Notes: a model not told the origin generated them from the letters alone. A DNA stretch of 64,000 nucleotides from Allodiplogaster sudhausi (GCA_945643635.1 CALZFC010000001.1:1756001-1820000), one strand, 5' to 3'; numbered from the stretch's first letter, positions 15,341-28,377 are shown. Numbers and translations: made by a program.

Positions 15341-16112
15341 ATTTCATGACCATCGCCTGCCTACACAAGGTCGGCGCATACTTTTTCCAATCAACATGAA
15401 TTGTATCGGAAACTGACTCAAATTTTCCGTAGAATACGGCTGTAATACTTCTAAGGTTCCTACTTCTATATTTAAGCTGGAACGAGCATGGGATGCTTGA
15501 TTAAGTAAGAATTTCATGACCATCGACTGCCTACACAAGGTCGGCGCATACTTTTTCCAATTGACATGAATTGTGGCGGAAACTGACTCAAATTTTCCGT
15601 AGAATACGGCTGTAATACTTCCCAGGTTCCTACTTCTATATTAAAGCCGGAACGAGCATGGCATGCTTGATTAAGTTAGAATTTCATGTCCATCGCCTGC
15701 CTACACAAGGTCGGCGCATACTTTTTCCAATCGAAACGAATTGTGGCGGAAACTGACTCAAATTTTCCGTAGAATACGGCTGTAATACTTCCCAGGTTCC
15801 TACGTCTATATTAAAGCCAGAACGAGCATGGCATGCTTGATTAAGTAAGAATTTCATGACCATCGCCTGCCTACACAAGGTCGGCGCATACTTTTTCCAA
15901 TTGACATGAATTGTGGCGGAAACTGACTCAAATTTTCCGTAGAATACGGCTGTAATACTTCCCAGGTTCCTACTTCTATATTTAAGCTTGAACGAGCATG
16001 GGATGCTTGATTAAGTAAGAATTTCATGACCATCGCCTGCCTACACAATGTGGGATGCTTGATTAAGTAAGAATTTCATGACCATCGCCTGCCTACACTA
16101 CCCGCGATAATA

Positions 16113-16123
16113 GAACTCTCTTC

Positions 16124-16201
<78 letters not shown>

Positions 16202-16211
16202 GTCTGTCTAT
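16113..16211. repeat. (CT)n microsatellite at the satellite border
   Basis: Almost pure CT dinucleotides directly abut the last truncated satellite unit and mark the transition to unique sequence. Confidence 0.95.
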
Positions 16212-16518
16212 CTCCCTCATCTTCTCGGATCTCGATACATGAAATACCAGGATGTTCAGTGTTGCCTGTCATTCTCTCTTCCCCCTTTTAGTCTGCACTG
16301 ATAGCATGACGTGTTATTACATTTATTTGAATATGTTGTCACATCATAAATTGATGTACATACATACATGAATAAACAATGAACAATTCTCTTTAGGCAA
16401 CACCCGCTCACTGCGCCGTCTCTTCCGATCAATGCTAATCATAACGGTCGTGGTGGTCGGTCGCTCGACGGCTACCTTTGCCATCGCCAAGGTTGGCTTC
16501 TATAGATGTCTCGCGTCG

Positions 16519-16592
16519 GCCGGCGTAGCTCAGTCGGTAGAGCATCCGACTCATGAGTCATAAGGCCAGGATTCGAATCCAGCCGCTTCCAC
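16519..16592 (+). pseudogene. tRNA-like sequence (CAT anticodon position), probably a pseudogene or SINE head
   Basis: The block contains a good A box (GTAGCTCAGTCGGTAGAGC) and B box (GATTCGAATCC) at tRNA spacing and ends in ACC. The acceptor arms pair at about 5 of 7 positions. The anticodon loop would be CTCATGA, hence a Met-type CAT. However, the anticodon stem does not pair and the T arm has what looks like one extra base, so a functional tRNA is unlikely. It may be a decayed tRNA-Met copy or the head of a tRNA-derived SINE; RNA polymerase III could still recognise the boxes. Confidence 0.6.
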
Positions 16593-18304
16593 CTCTGACC
16601 TTGACTTTCCCATGAGATGCACAACTACTAGCCCGACTATTGGCACACAGTCCATTGAGATTTCATGCCATTTTCTTTCATAGTGGTAGTAATCCCGATG
16701 CCTCGATACGGGTAACACTCTGTAAACTAATGCGTGCTACCCGAGAACACGCATTTGTTCACAGCAACCACATTCACACACACACACACACACAATAATT
16801 TCACCAGTCCAATGTTTTGTGGTGCACGCTTGAACGGCATATACATACAAGAACAGAAAAATATTAGCTTCAAAGTAATAATCAATGGAATATCCGTTTT
16901 GTAGCAGCCCACGATCCGAGGAACGTCTCTAGCTGAGTTATTAGACTATTAAAGGGGGGATATTGGAGGGGGGGGGGGGGTTCTGTTAGAGGGAGGGGTA
17001 CTATTTTTCAATGACACTATCAAGGGGTACTATTAGAGTGGGGAGGGGGGGGGTCTAATTAAAGGGCAGGAGGAACTAATAGAGAACATATTTAAAAAAA
17101 AGTCTAATGAAAATACCTTAAAAGTATGACATAATTTCGTTGTCACCACAGCATCAAGATTATCACTACTCCTGTGCATGATTTGAGTACGGAATATCGC
17201 AAGGCGTTCTCGTCCATCTTCTGCTGCCGCAGCAAGGCGCAGCTGCTTGCGCCGAGTGTCACAAGGCGTTCACGAGACTTCATCACTTCTCTGAACAGTC
17301 TTCACGTCTCCCGGATGTAGAGACTCATCTCATCAGGCCCCTGATTCCCCCATGAGAAAGTGGCCAACTAGTAGGGAAGAATTTTAAGTTTTCTAATTTT
17401 TTCTTCTAATTATAATTAAGATATGTACATTTGATATGTAAAACCGTAATTTTTTGAGAATACCATTCATTATTGTACTATATTTCTGAATGAGTATCAA
17501 CTGATAAACAGAACAATGTGAAGGAATCTAATGTTAAGAAACGGAAATTACGTGCAAACATACAGTTTTGGTTATTCGTGTACATACATACATATGTATT
17601 CTTCAAAGTGGATGGAAGTTAATGACCGTTCACGGTCGCTCCTTTATACTTCTCAGACAGAAATCTTGGTTTCGTTGATCTAGATCTACTAATGAGCTAT
17701 AAGAGATCAGTAACTCAAATCACTATTGCACATTTATGTAAGTGTGCCTGACTAATTGGTTTCTTTCTTTGTTATTGGGTAGTTTTTCAGGGTGGATTGC
17801 TCAGCTGTATTACAGAACACATCTGCGCCACTAATTTGGACCGAGCAAGGAGGTTTCGCCAAAAAAATATGTAAAATAAACATGGAATGATGCGAAAATT
17901 TATTATCGTAATCGTCCAGATTATTGTAATATCTATTTCATTCAACTACATAGTCGCATCAAAAGTTCAAAATAGCTACAATAGTTTAGCAAGCACAATA
18001 ATTTTAGCAGTATACAGTAAGGCAATGGCAGGATGGTGGTGGACTGAATTTGCTTCCGAGGGCATTTATTACATTATTTTTACTCACAATTAGTCTTTGA
18101 TTACTTACTCACTTTGCGTTTTCTCTTACTCTGACATTGAACACAATGTACATTTAGATATTTTTTACTGTGGTTTGAGCTCTAGTTCCCGCTGAAGTAA
18201 ACTCTGTAGTTGCAATTGATTTCATCCTTTCTCGCTGCTGTCAGGCTTACATCTGCTCACGCTTCCTCTCTTTATCTTTCTCTCTCCTTATTTATCTCTT
18301 TCTT

Positions 18305-18344
<40 letters not shown>

Positions 18345-18957
18345 ACCCTTTCTCTAAATTCCGAGCACACTGCAGTTCATGGAGGCCAGAAAGAGTGAAG
18401 AACGAGAAGAGGTCAGTACACATTCTAGCACAACTTCGCACAAGCACACGAGGACAGTGTAGTTATAAAGCGAGTCCAATTCCATTCAGTCAGATAGTTG
18501 GTTAACTTTCAGTCGTTTAAATCAAGATAGACTCATGTTTCTTCGTGCATACGTGTTACGTGAACGATATTTTTAATTGATAGAAAAGTTCAAAATTTTT
18601 CATTGTATACTATTGAAGAACAATCTTTTATTTTCAATGAATTCAATGTTTGACAACCTTGTGTACATCGCATGTTCTCTTATCTTTCTAGTGCGCAATA
18701 ACAGTACATGTTTACATTCCGCACTTAGTATGCTCTCTCTCACACTCACTTCTCGCTCCTCCAAGTTATAGACTGTTTTTTTTAACTTTTTTTTGTTTAT
18801 AGTGAAGTATTGCATTTTCTGCTAAATTAATTTTGTTATTTGCTTATTTCACTAAATTCTAATATCGGTTGTTGGCGGCAAGGAATTCGACTCGCCTCAA
18901 AGTGAAGAATCAGGCTATAACCTTGACTTTCTCAGTTCTGCTGAGATAAGCGAACCG
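16593..18957. other. Intergenic stretch upstream of the epoxide hydrolase
   Basis: No convincing coding exon is visible. It holds a short CA run (16,773-16,793), the G-rich decayed element at 16,945-17,090, a CT run at 18,310-18,342 and otherwise AT-rich unique sequence. It should contain the promoter of the downstream gene, but I see no recognisable promoter motif. Confidence 0.5.
16945..17090 (-). mobile_element. Decayed copy of the G/C-rich MITE found at 22.1 kb
   Basis: The sequence is built from the same modules as the element at 22,111-22,536 in reverse orientation: runs of G, TACTATTTTTCAATG-like blocks and CTATTAGAG units, ending in TAATAGAGAA. The complete terminal repeat is lost. 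It includes a 12-nt G run near 16,968. Confidence 0.6.
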
Positions 18958-21900
18958 ATGAAAGGTCTCCAGAAGTGCGTTCTGCTTCCGGTGCTCGCTG
19001 CCATCGGAATAGCCTTCGTTGCAGCTAAATTATTCCGGTCGGAGGAGAAGGTTTACTTTTTTTTTCTACAGCCATACTTTGTTTTCGCAATATATTATTA
19101 ACATTTATTCCTAACAATAAGTATGATTCACCCTTTCAAATGAGTTCGTTTTCAAGGTTGTTATTACTTTCTCAAACCTCAAAATAATACTCGAGAGAAG
19201 CATTTTCCGTGGTAAAATAAATTATTAATTTACTTTTATACATTTTTTTCGTTTATAAAGGCATACAATGATTATATATGTCAATAAATTCCTTATTTTT
19301 TTCAGGTCGTTATCAAAGAGAATGACTGGTTTGGCGCGGGAAAACGGCACGATGACGATACGACGATTATGCCGTTTGAAGTAGCGGTTCCTGAGGAGAC
19401 AATCAAGGTTGGCCTCTCTCATTCCTTTCCCTCTCTTTCTTTCTCTCGCTCTCTCTCTCTCCTTTCTCTCTCCCTCTCTATCTCTCTCTCTCTTTGTTTC
19501 TCTCTCTCTCTCTATTTCTCTCTTCCTCTTGATAAACATATCATTCTCTCTCACCTTTCCTTTCCTCTCTATCTCTCCTCTCGCACATCACCGTTCTTAA
19601 CATCACGAGTGGAATTTTTGAATTTTGAAATGACTAAATGGTGTGTCATTTTTTCTCTTACAGGATCTCCATGACCGCCTTAAGAAATCTCGTATCTCGC
19701 ATGAGCCGCTCGAGGATGTAAGTTTCAGATAAAGGATGTGTTTTTCATGGATTTTCACGTAATAAAAACTATGATTAATTTTTCAGGTGAAAGACTACTG
19801 GCTTACCAAATTTGACTGGCGCAAGCAAGAGAAGCTGCTCAACCAATTCACGCAGTTCACCACCGAGATCGAGGGACTCAAGGTGGTCAAATATTTAATA
19901 CGTTTTTCAAATATACTTTTTTTGCAAAAATATTTACAATATATACTTATAAAATCGAATAATATGGAATATAACAAATAAAATTATTTTTAATTTAATT
20001 TTTCATTTTAATTTTATAAAATATAGGTTCACTTTTACCATGCCAAGCCGTCTGCCGGAAAGTACAAGCGTGTTGTCCCACTACTTCTCGTTCATGGTTG
20101 GCCCGGAAACGTCTTTGAGGTTGGTCGAATTTTCAAATATTAGGAATTCCCGCCAAAAAGTTTGGTGTCATTTAAAAATAAGTTTTCTTTCAGTTCAACA
20201 AGCTCATGCCTCGTCTCCTGGATCCGGCATCGCATGGTCTGCCTGCTGACTTTGCCTTCGAAGTCATCGCGCCGTCGATCCCGGGCTATGGCTTCTCCGC
20301 GCAACCAAAGAAGAGAGGTTTTGTGAGGGAAAGAGTTCGTGAAATAAATTTGTTTTCTTTAACCATATATTGAAAACGAAAAAAATTGTTGAAAAAAAAC
20401 TTTACTGTTTAAGATGGAAAAAATGACTACTAAGACGAATCTTTGAAATACTGCTTGTGAGATCTTCTTCGATAAGGAAAAGATTCAATATTCTACTATG
20501 TCATAAAATAAATTCCAGGCTTCAGTCAAGCGGCTGCCGCGCGCATCTTTTGGAAATTGATGCTCAGAGTCGGTCATGACAAGTTTTACTTGCAGGTATT
20601 ATTTGTTTAAACATACTACTTTTAACATTTTCTTCACTACTTACGTTCTTATGACTTTATTTTGGATGTAAGAGTCATTATTTCAAGCTTCTATTTTTGA
20701 CGATAATGTCATGCAATTTCATTTTTAGGGCGGCGACTGGGGATCGGTCATCGTGAGCAACTTGGCCAAGCTTTATCCGGAGAAGTATATAATATATTTT
20801 TTCAATGTTACTTTGGTAGTCATGATGATAGTCTAATCTAATGCTTACTTTTTAAATTGCTGCAGGATAGAAGGCAATATGCATAACCACAAATGTCAAA
20901 GTATTCTGCTTTATAGTGTCCACGGAGTTCATCTCAACATGTTGATGAGCGTAGGAATGTCTGGTGGCAACTTCAAGGCCCTTGCTTACTCCGTCCTCGG
21001 AACCTTCTTTCCGAAACTGCTCTTTGCTGACGAGAAGTTAGCTTTTTTTTAAAGGAAGTATCCGACGAAAGAAAACCGAATCTGATAAAATTACGTTTCA
21101 AACTGTGCTAAACCGCCAACTGGATGAGCCTTTTTTAGCGCCCGCTACAAAATTTCATATTTGAAAGGTATATGTATGTAACCTCTCTCGGCTTCATTCA
21201 TTGTCTCGCTTTTCTCTAACGTCTGTATCTCTCATCCCTTGGTGAACTGTAAGTGTAAGGTGCTAATTGTAAGTCAGCAAGACGGGCAGAGACTGCCTCT
21301 TTTTCCCATCCTTTGGCACTCCTTGCTTGGTTTTTTTGACACCGGGTGCATCTACCGAGACGTTTTCTACCCGTATTCCAAAAAATATTAATGCAAATTT
21401 CTGGCTAAATACTGACTTTCATACAGCGGGACCACCTCTAATCGATCTTTTAGGCCAGACTTGATTATATGGGAATATAAAAGAAGTAATAATGACAATA
21501 CATGTAAATATTGAACAAACCAGGAAATGTATCACCTATTCTTCTCAAATTGTTTATTACTAGTATATACATAAAATACATAAATGTTCTTAACATTAAA
21601 TGTTGCATTAACAAAGATGCACGAATCTGAACTATAATCTATTTGAATTTCCTGTGGCTCTTTATGTTAATCACACATGCTCTCGTTCTTGAGTCTCAGG
21701 GAAGATGGCGCGAATTCAACTTCGAATTTTTTTTGGTCAATCCTTTTCAGCCACCACAACTTCAACTTCTTCTCGAACATTCGCCTATTTCTCGTCGAGA
21801 TGGGCTACTTGCATATCCAATCGACGAAGCCGGATACTGTCGGTGCGTTGGCGGGAACTTTATTTCTTTTCTATTTAATGGCAGAGAGAAAAATATCCTT

Positions 21901-23322
21901 GTTTGTTCTTCTTAACATTGCCCCGCTAGTCTTAAATAATAATAAGAATACAAATGATGTCATGTCAAGGCACGGCGCTGAACGACTCGCCAATCGGCCT
22001 CGCCGCGTACATCCTCGAAAAGTTCTCGACATGGACCAATCCGGACTTTATCGATCTTCCGGACGGAGGACTCACCAAGTTTTTTTCCGCTGAAAATTGT
22101 GCTCTTAATACCGTATTTTCTCTATTAGTGCCCCTCCTTCTATTAGAACCCCCTCCCCTCTAATAGTGCCCTCGCGAGGGTATTGAAAAATAGTACCCCT
22201 CCCTCTAATAGAACCCCCCTTCCAATAGTGCCCCCCTATTAGTCTAATACCTCGGCTCGATATGATTCTGGAGGCTCTTCCCAATGAACTAATTACAAAT
22301 TCATTCAAAATTTACAGTAAAATGTATCTTACGGTGATGATTCAATTGAAGAAAAGCTACAAATCTCTTTTGTTACTATAAATTGTTGTTTACAAACTTT
22401 TAGCCAATAACATTGAAAAATTGTACCCCTCCCTCTAATAGAACCCCCCCCCCCTAATAGTACCCCCTTCTCGCAAGAGGATTGAAAAATAGTGCCCCTG
22501 AGGGCACTATAGTGTATTATAATAGAGAAAATACGGTATCTCACTCCCTCACTCTTCCAATATTTTGATGAAGCAATCTACAAGATAACATCTCCTTTCT
22601 CTACAGGAAGTTCACAATGGATGAGTTGCTGATCATCGTCATGATTTACTGGACTCAGGGCAACATTGTCTCGTCGCAGCGCTTCTATCGAGAATTCTTC
22701 ACCGACCCTGACAATCATAAACTCGAAAAGTAAGCCATGTTAAATCAAACCATGTACGATATAAAAGAGACGAAAAGGGGTAATTAAATTGGCATGGTTC
22801 TTGACTAAATTATCCAATATCCATTCTTTGCACAATTTTTCAATCTGTGTGATTAATTAAAGGGTTATCACCGGAACAAATTCGTGGGGCCTCAAATTAT
22901 ACCATGGAAGTGGTGCGGCAATTATTTCAAGCATTTCGTTCTTTTTCAGAGAAGATCTCGTTTTTTATTAGCACGAAAGTCTGCCGTAATCCATCAGAAT
23001 TTTTGTAAATATTGTTGTATCGTCTCTATAATCACATGCTCTTTACCAGTTCATTCAGGCAAAAGGGCGCGAATTCAAAAGTGAGTTTTCGGATCGGTGA
23101 GTTTGATATGATTTCAGCACGTACCTCTCGGTGCCGACGGGGCACGCCGCCTTCAAGTACGAGCTGAGCGATGAGCCGCCCGAGATCTCGTCGATCATGT
23201 ACAATCTCACGTCGCGCGCCTCCTTCTCAGATGGCGGTCATTTTGCTGCGTTTGAGCATCCCGAGTGGCTGTCTCGGCATCTCTTCTCGTTCGTTGGCGG
23301 ACTCCTCGACAAGAAGTTTTAG
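18958..23322 (+). CDS. Microsomal / juvenile-hormone-type epoxide hydrolase, 13 exons, about 447 aa
   Basis: Alpha/beta-hydrolase that adds water to epoxides of xenobiotics or lipid hormones, anchored in the ER membrane. Exons: 18958-19050, 19306-19407, 19664-19717, 19787-19882, 20027-20119, 20194-20317, 20519-20595, 20729-20784, 20917-21036, 21751-21842, 21970-22078, 22607-22729, 23118-23322. All phases join. Seen: N-terminal hydrophobic anchor (residues about 7-23), oxyanion-hole motif HGWPG (138-142), nucleophile Asp216 in GGDWGS, probable acid Glu395 after the VPTGHAAF block, catalytic His421 in GGHFAAFEHP. Length matches the family (about 455 aa), so the gene looks complete and active. 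The ATG is the first Met in the open frame; an upstream TAA closes that frame, and TTTCTCAG ends 22 nt before the ATG, a possible trans-splice site. Intron 9 is 714 bp; intron 11 carries a MITE. Confidence 0.93.
22111..22536. mobile_element. Non-autonomous TIR element (MITE) with TA target duplication
   Basis: Perfect 17-bp terminal inverted repeats, CCGTATTTTCTCTATTA at 22,111-22,127 and its complement at 22,520-22,536, are each flanked by TA (22,109-22,110; 22,537-22,538). The interior has C-rich modules such as CTAATAGAACCCCCC and its own internal symmetry, and no coding capacity. TA duplication is typical of Tc1/mariner-type transposases acting in trans (inference). It lies inside intron 11 of the epoxide hydrolase, sense-neutral to splicing. 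Confidence 0.85.
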
Positions 23323-23866
23323 AAGAAATAGAATTAAGGATCAACAATTAACAATTTATCGGCCCGATTGTGATGTATCGCTTGGAACAAGAAGAAGTCT
23401 CTAGAAATTGGGAACCTGCAATTGTTTCTTGATTGGACGGACCTTAAGCCGTCCTTTTCTCTTACATTTCTTGTATTTTGTTTGAATGCAAGTAATTTTG
23501 ATAATGCCATTCTTATAAACCAGTTTATTTAAAGTTCTGGTTGTTAAAAATACATTAAAAAATATATTTAAAAAATTTTTATACCCTAGCATAAATTATA
23601 GAAGAACATTGAATCAAAGATCAACATATGATCGCTTGGATAAAGATAGTTGATTTCAAATTTCCAGCATATGTCTCTACATTTTCTAAATGTTAGTTTG
23701 CACGTGATCTCGCGCTAATGGCTGTAGATGGATTAATACGGCTGAAGCGGCCAAAGGCATGTTGTCGCAACTGAAACAAACACGTAAAGATTGCTGTAAG
23801 CTAGCAACTTTTATTGTGAGTACGTGAATGAGGAACTTTGTTGATAAGAGTAAGATAAAAATTGTT
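23323..23866. other. Convergent intergenic spacer
   Basis: This 544-bp spacer lies between the stop codons of the hydrolase (+) and the receptor (-). It is AT-rich and must hold both 3' ends; no further gene is visible. Confidence 0.6.
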
Positions 23867-25845
23867 TTATGGTAAAAAATAAATAAGTAAAAATAAACAC
23901 ACTCGTGGTTGGAAGGCGAACATGGTCACGGGTGTCGCACACGCGCCAATGGAACCGGAGATCTTGATCAGAATCGAGGTGGCAATGACGTCATCGACGT
24001 ACTTGACGGCGAGATAGAAGAAGATGGAGGCGACCGCTAGCGCCAACGAGACCAGCGAGAACTGCGCGACCTGTGCAATTTCATCGAGATAGTCCACTGC
24101 GCCCGATTGCCACTACAGTCATTTGGACCCCATGTCTTTGAGCAGTACTGTGGCTGTATATGTAGGCTGTATCTTTTTTTTTATTTCTTGAATACCCTTA
24201 AACAATATTCAAAACTTCCAGAAAATACACACAGAGAAGAGAGTTACGTGGAGAGTAGCTTTCGACCTTCACAAATAAGTATCGAACTTCCTCCGGAACA
24301 AATTAAGTGGTTCTGGAGAGCAAAATGTTTTGTTGGTATTTAATTACAGAGTTTTTCCACCCATTCTCGAATAATGCCCCCACAGTGATCACACTGACGA
24401 ATAAGACGTCAACAGTGGATGGTCGGTTTGCGTGCGAAAGCATGCATCGATCCCGCATGATTCGGCCGTAGACCACGACGTACATCGCCAGCGTGAGCAG
24501 CGCGACCGCGTAGCCATTGTTGAACAGTAGCCAGCCGTACGCCGAGCAGTCGCTATGCAATGTTTTTTAAAGGAACTTTTTTTAAGCAATAGTATAGGCC
24601 AAAATGTGATGATTTCGTTTCTCATTCAATCGATAACGCAGATCCAAATTTGACAAAGTGGGTTCGCTTACGAGCATTCAAAGGTGTAGCGGAGCTTGAA
24701 TGCGTTGCCTCGCTTGTAGCAGCCGAGCATCGTGCTGTGCACGGTGACGAAGATGGCGGCGAGCCAGGGCGAGAGCACGAGCAGCCAGCTCACGAGTGAA
24801 GGAACGCTCTAAACCAATAATATGCGCATAAATCAATAAATTAAATAAGTATAAAATTAATTAATTAATTAATTTTTTTAACACAGATGTTAAATATCAT
24901 CTAATTAAATTTTTTTTATTCAGAAAAATATGTTCATAATTCATAATTGCACTTCAAAACATGTATGCATCATTTTTGACAGCAATAAAAATTTTTTTGT
25001 GAACTAATTTTATATATTTTTTCTAATTCGCCAACATTGGGAAAGATGATGACGAGCACCCGGTCAATGCTGACGGCCAATGTGACGTAGAGGTTTGCCT
25101 TGAAAGAAAAAAAATTATTAATGCAATATCTTGTTTTATCCATGTCCACTTTGAACTCTTGTCAAACTCTACTCTTGTTCATCAATTAAACAATGAATGA
25201 AAAGATTCTCTAGACTGACGTGAACTTCTACCGTGGGACTCGCATTGGTTCCTTGAGCCACTTTTGCATTCCTTGTAATTCGAGAGAAAGTACCGTATAG
25301 AACGTAGTGTCAGGTGTTGAGATTGCAATTAGTAGCCGGTCGGAGATGTCGTCACGAAAGATCAGTGAGACCGTCACGAACACAAAGAACTCCTCGAGGT
25401 TGTATACTGCGCAAAAAGTGAGTTGCTGATGGGGTTCGAACCCGCATAGTTCAATAAAAGAAAATTAGAACACGGCATATAATAACGTGGTCACACTGTC
25501 AGAATGCTTACGAAGGCTGCTGATAATGAGGCTGTATACTTCGCGACGTATGCGATACTCGAAAAGATTCCCTTGTATAATTATGCGAAGTAAGAGCAAG
25601 TTAAGCGTTACGCCAGTGAACGACAACACGATATCCGGGATAGTTACGGAGAGCCTAAATGTGATCATTTAAAATCGAAAGTAGTCAAAGGTATTGCATA
25701 CATACATACATAACACAGTAATGTTTATCTCTATGCCAAACGCTTCAGAAAGGAAGAAAAATTACCTCTCAGCAAGTGTTGGTTCTCCAAACGAGCCACG
25801 AAGGCAAGAAGAAGGATTGTCAATTTGAAGTGGCGACGAATTCAT
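23867..25845 (-). CDS. Seven-transmembrane GPCR, nematode chemoreceptor-like, 7 exons, about 306-311 aa
   Basis: Exons in transcript order: 25845-25766, 25654-25512, 25406-25294, 25098-25036, 24808-24672, 24552-24399 (or -24414), 24112-23867. The last internal donor is ambiguous: GTCAGT or GTTGAC, both phase 0. Hydrophobic segments map one by one: TM1 in exon 2 (IVLSFTGVTLNLLLLRIII), TM2 in exon 3 (FFVFVTVSLIF), TM3 in exon 4 ending in the DRY-like SIDRVLVI, TM4 in exon 5 (WLLVLSPWLAAIFVTV), TM5 in exon 6 (AVALLTLAMYVVVYGRIM), TM6 and TM7 in exon 7. No signal peptide; extracellular N-terminus with NSS near the start. The architecture suits the large nematode serpentine receptor superfamilies, but I cannot assign Srx, Srsx or another family by eye. 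Ligand unknown. Confidence 0.8.
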
Positions 25846-28377
25846 ATCAAAGTCGAAGCTCTATAAATCGTTAAAAGACTATTCAACAGCTACATACCTC
25901 ATACATACATATTCGACACGCATGTGGTATAATTTAAAAAAATAAAACAATTAAATAAGTTCAACCTCTCCCAACACCTCCTATCACAAGTAAAATAGCG
26001 AAGAGAAAAAAAATGCCATGCGCTTTTTCAATTCGCATGTAATCAGCCTTTGCTCCCCATTCCTTTAACTTTGTTTATTCTGGATATGCTATTTTAGTTC
26101 GAAAATATAAATCAGAGTCCAGTTAATGAGAGAAATATGAACTGAATTTGCGTTGAATTTGAGCGTATGCAATGCATCAAGACACCGTTTTTGTCGGCTA
26201 TGTTCATGCGAGAGTTCTTCTTCGAATGTCCCCAGAATATCTCATAAGAGAATACAACGCGAAATGCTAGCATGAACTTTGGAATGGTTAAGAGGTCATG
26301 AGAACTCGCGGACGATGTGAACTTTCGCATACTTATCTGGGTTCACGCTCGGCAAGAATGCTCTTATGACATCTCAAAGATGGCTGGCGGTGGAAAATCG
26401 CCATGTGCAACTAATATAAACGTTTATTTCAGTGCGTAATATCTCCGCAAAGTTAATTTCAATGCCGTATCCTGGCAGATACGGCATTGATTATAATTCA
26501 TGAACATCGATGTTTCAATGACGAAGAGAGATTCCAATAGTTAAAACATTGATGTAAATGTGAACATGTTCATGTGAAGAATAAAGGCTCCGTCTTATCT
26601 GGTTAGGAAGGCACGGCGACTGCACAATTCTGCATTTAACGAGAAATAATTGGTAATAATAAAATCTCGTGATTCTCTCGAGATTTCTTCTTGGAACGAT
26701 ACAACACCATTTCGAAAGAAATTTTAAGTTAAAATATGTAGAATATACTTATTGAAACTTTTTTTTTAAGTTTAATATACCATTATTAATCGCAAGTTGT
26801 GATATCTCTTAAACATGATATGATCAATTTACTTAACTTCTCACAGTAGAAACACTAATGCATTTGTATTCTAGCTTTTGTCTGCAAAAGTAAAAATATG
26901 CTCATGTAAAACTGGAAACTAGCGGTAGAAGCCGGCAATGGAAGAATTTTTAGACGCTAGGAAAAAAGGATGCAAAAACCGAGTGTGTTTGTGGATAGCG
27001 TGAGAAAGTGGACTTTCGTTTCTTGATTGAATGTTCTCTCTATAAGCATTGACCTTTCGAAAATTACAGAGAACAGACAATAAGGAGTGGTGGAAGATAT
27101 TCAGTATTCATAAATAGATGACTAACATATTTTAAGTTATTTATGATATTATTAACAATGTGACAACACTAGAAGACAAGTTCTCGACAAACGAGAAATG
27201 CGAACAGAAAATGAGAAGAGAGAGAGAAAGATCTGTGAGAGACTGAAGAATGTTTATATAGAGTAAAGGATATTGAACAACGACCCGCTCGATGCGCAGT
27301 CGGTGTGTTATGTAATATCTTTATTATCATCAAGAGCGATTGTATTTTATGAAAGATAACTCACCGATAAAACTTTATTACTTAGACAAGTCGGATTTGA
27401 GTCTGGTGAGTGCTTGAAGCAAAACGGGTACATCAAAAGCATCAACTTTTTTGCGCTAATACTCTAAGCATTTCCGAATCAAGAAAGTATGACTAGAGTA
27501 ATAGAATCAAGCCTAGAAATGAGAGACACCCACTCACTTTAGTAGTCAATATGTTCCTTTATCATCACGGGGAATTATTTTCACACCTTTTATTTCACAG
27601 GTATTCTTGTTACTTCAATGCAGCAATTATTCGGGTTCTACTGCCGCACGATTAAATTCACTGGAAGAATCCGTCAAGTGACTTGGACAAGTGCGAGACA
27701 TTTAAGTGATAAACTCACATCAGAGACACGAAGGAGACATGTCAGATGCACATTTTTTTAAAGAAAAAAAGTCATACTAGGTTGCCAAACAAAAAAGCGC
27801 CTTTTTGAGTTTCTTTTTCAAGGTCTTTTCATCTTCAGCAATGTCCATATGCGATGCACACCTCGAGTACTATGCAACATCTACCATCACAATGAGCTCT
27901 CTTCTTCTCAGCTCTTGATTGCATAATCCTGCTCTGCTCGTCACGAAAATGTGCCGCGAGAATAATATGTATAATGCTAACTTGAGGTTTTTGCTGCATG
28001 AATGGTTATAGCCAAGGTCATGAAACCTCAAGGACAAAAGAAACTTTTGAACACCTAACCGGGTTCGCATTTAAACAATTTTTTTATGCTGCATATTTTT
28101 GCGCGTATTCAAGTACGCAAGTACCTGACTGTGCAAGAATGCTCATATATTGTTGAGTTACAAGGTGGTTGCCATGGAATAAATATCGTCATATGGACCT
28201 ATGTATGTAGATACGTATGTATATAACAAGAACTTTTATTTCTTAGCTTATTATCTCCGCCAAGCTAATTAAAAGGCCAAAACTCAAAATTCAGCTTGAT
28301 CCCATAAATCTTAAAGCTGGTTGTCATGTAATATCGCCATATTTAAATAAAATGAACTTTTACTTCTGCCGCCGTAG
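25846..28377. other. Gene-poor interval between GPCR 1 and the palindrome
   Basis: No multi-exon gene can be assembled. Short open frames are present but have no domain signature. A small perfect hairpin, AATGCCGTATC / GATACGGCATT with a 6-nt loop, lies at about 26,461-26,488. A repeat beginning with a TATCTCCGCAAAGTTAAT-like phrase occurs at about 26,440, 28,250 and 33,965. Confidence 0.5.

Larger units (their letters stand above)
1..16098. repeat. 170-bp satellite array, about 95 head-to-tail copies
   Basis: The same 170-bp monomer repeats without interruption from the window edge, so the array starts outside it. Copies 1-11 (to about 1.9 kb) are almost identical, differing by single bases. 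Variants then accumulate: GTC for TTC in the block near 5,290, CCATA for CCGTA near 9,844, and small indels near 3,074, 3,256, 3,424, 3,692, 4,627, 9,350 and 11,470 (6-nt loss) and 15,198 (12-nt loss). Each full monomer carries a 64-codon open frame on the - strand, but 170 is not a multiple of 3, consecutive frames overlap by 25 nt, and the frame has no recognisable domain, so I treat it as a by-product of the repeat. The array ends in a truncated unit at 16,050-16,098. This could be pericentromeric, subtelomeric or interstitial heterochromatin; the sequence alone does not decide. Confidence 0.98.

Noticed and set aside
77..16048. Serial 64-codon open frames on the - strand of the satellite as a tandem gene family
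   Set aside because: They overlap each other, the repeat length is not a multiple of three, copies are nearly identical at the DNA level so an open frame carries no evidence of selection, and there is no domain or splice context.
17887..18093. 68-codon frame with a signal-like hydrophobic N-terminus
   Set aside because: Single short frame in AT-rich DNA where hydrophobic codons are expected; no neighbouring exons, homologous copy or other support.
25424..25445. GGGGTTCGAACCC as the T arm of a tRNA gene
   Set aside because: A B-box-like palindrome without an A box at tRNA distance on either strand; it lies in intron 2 of GPCR 1.
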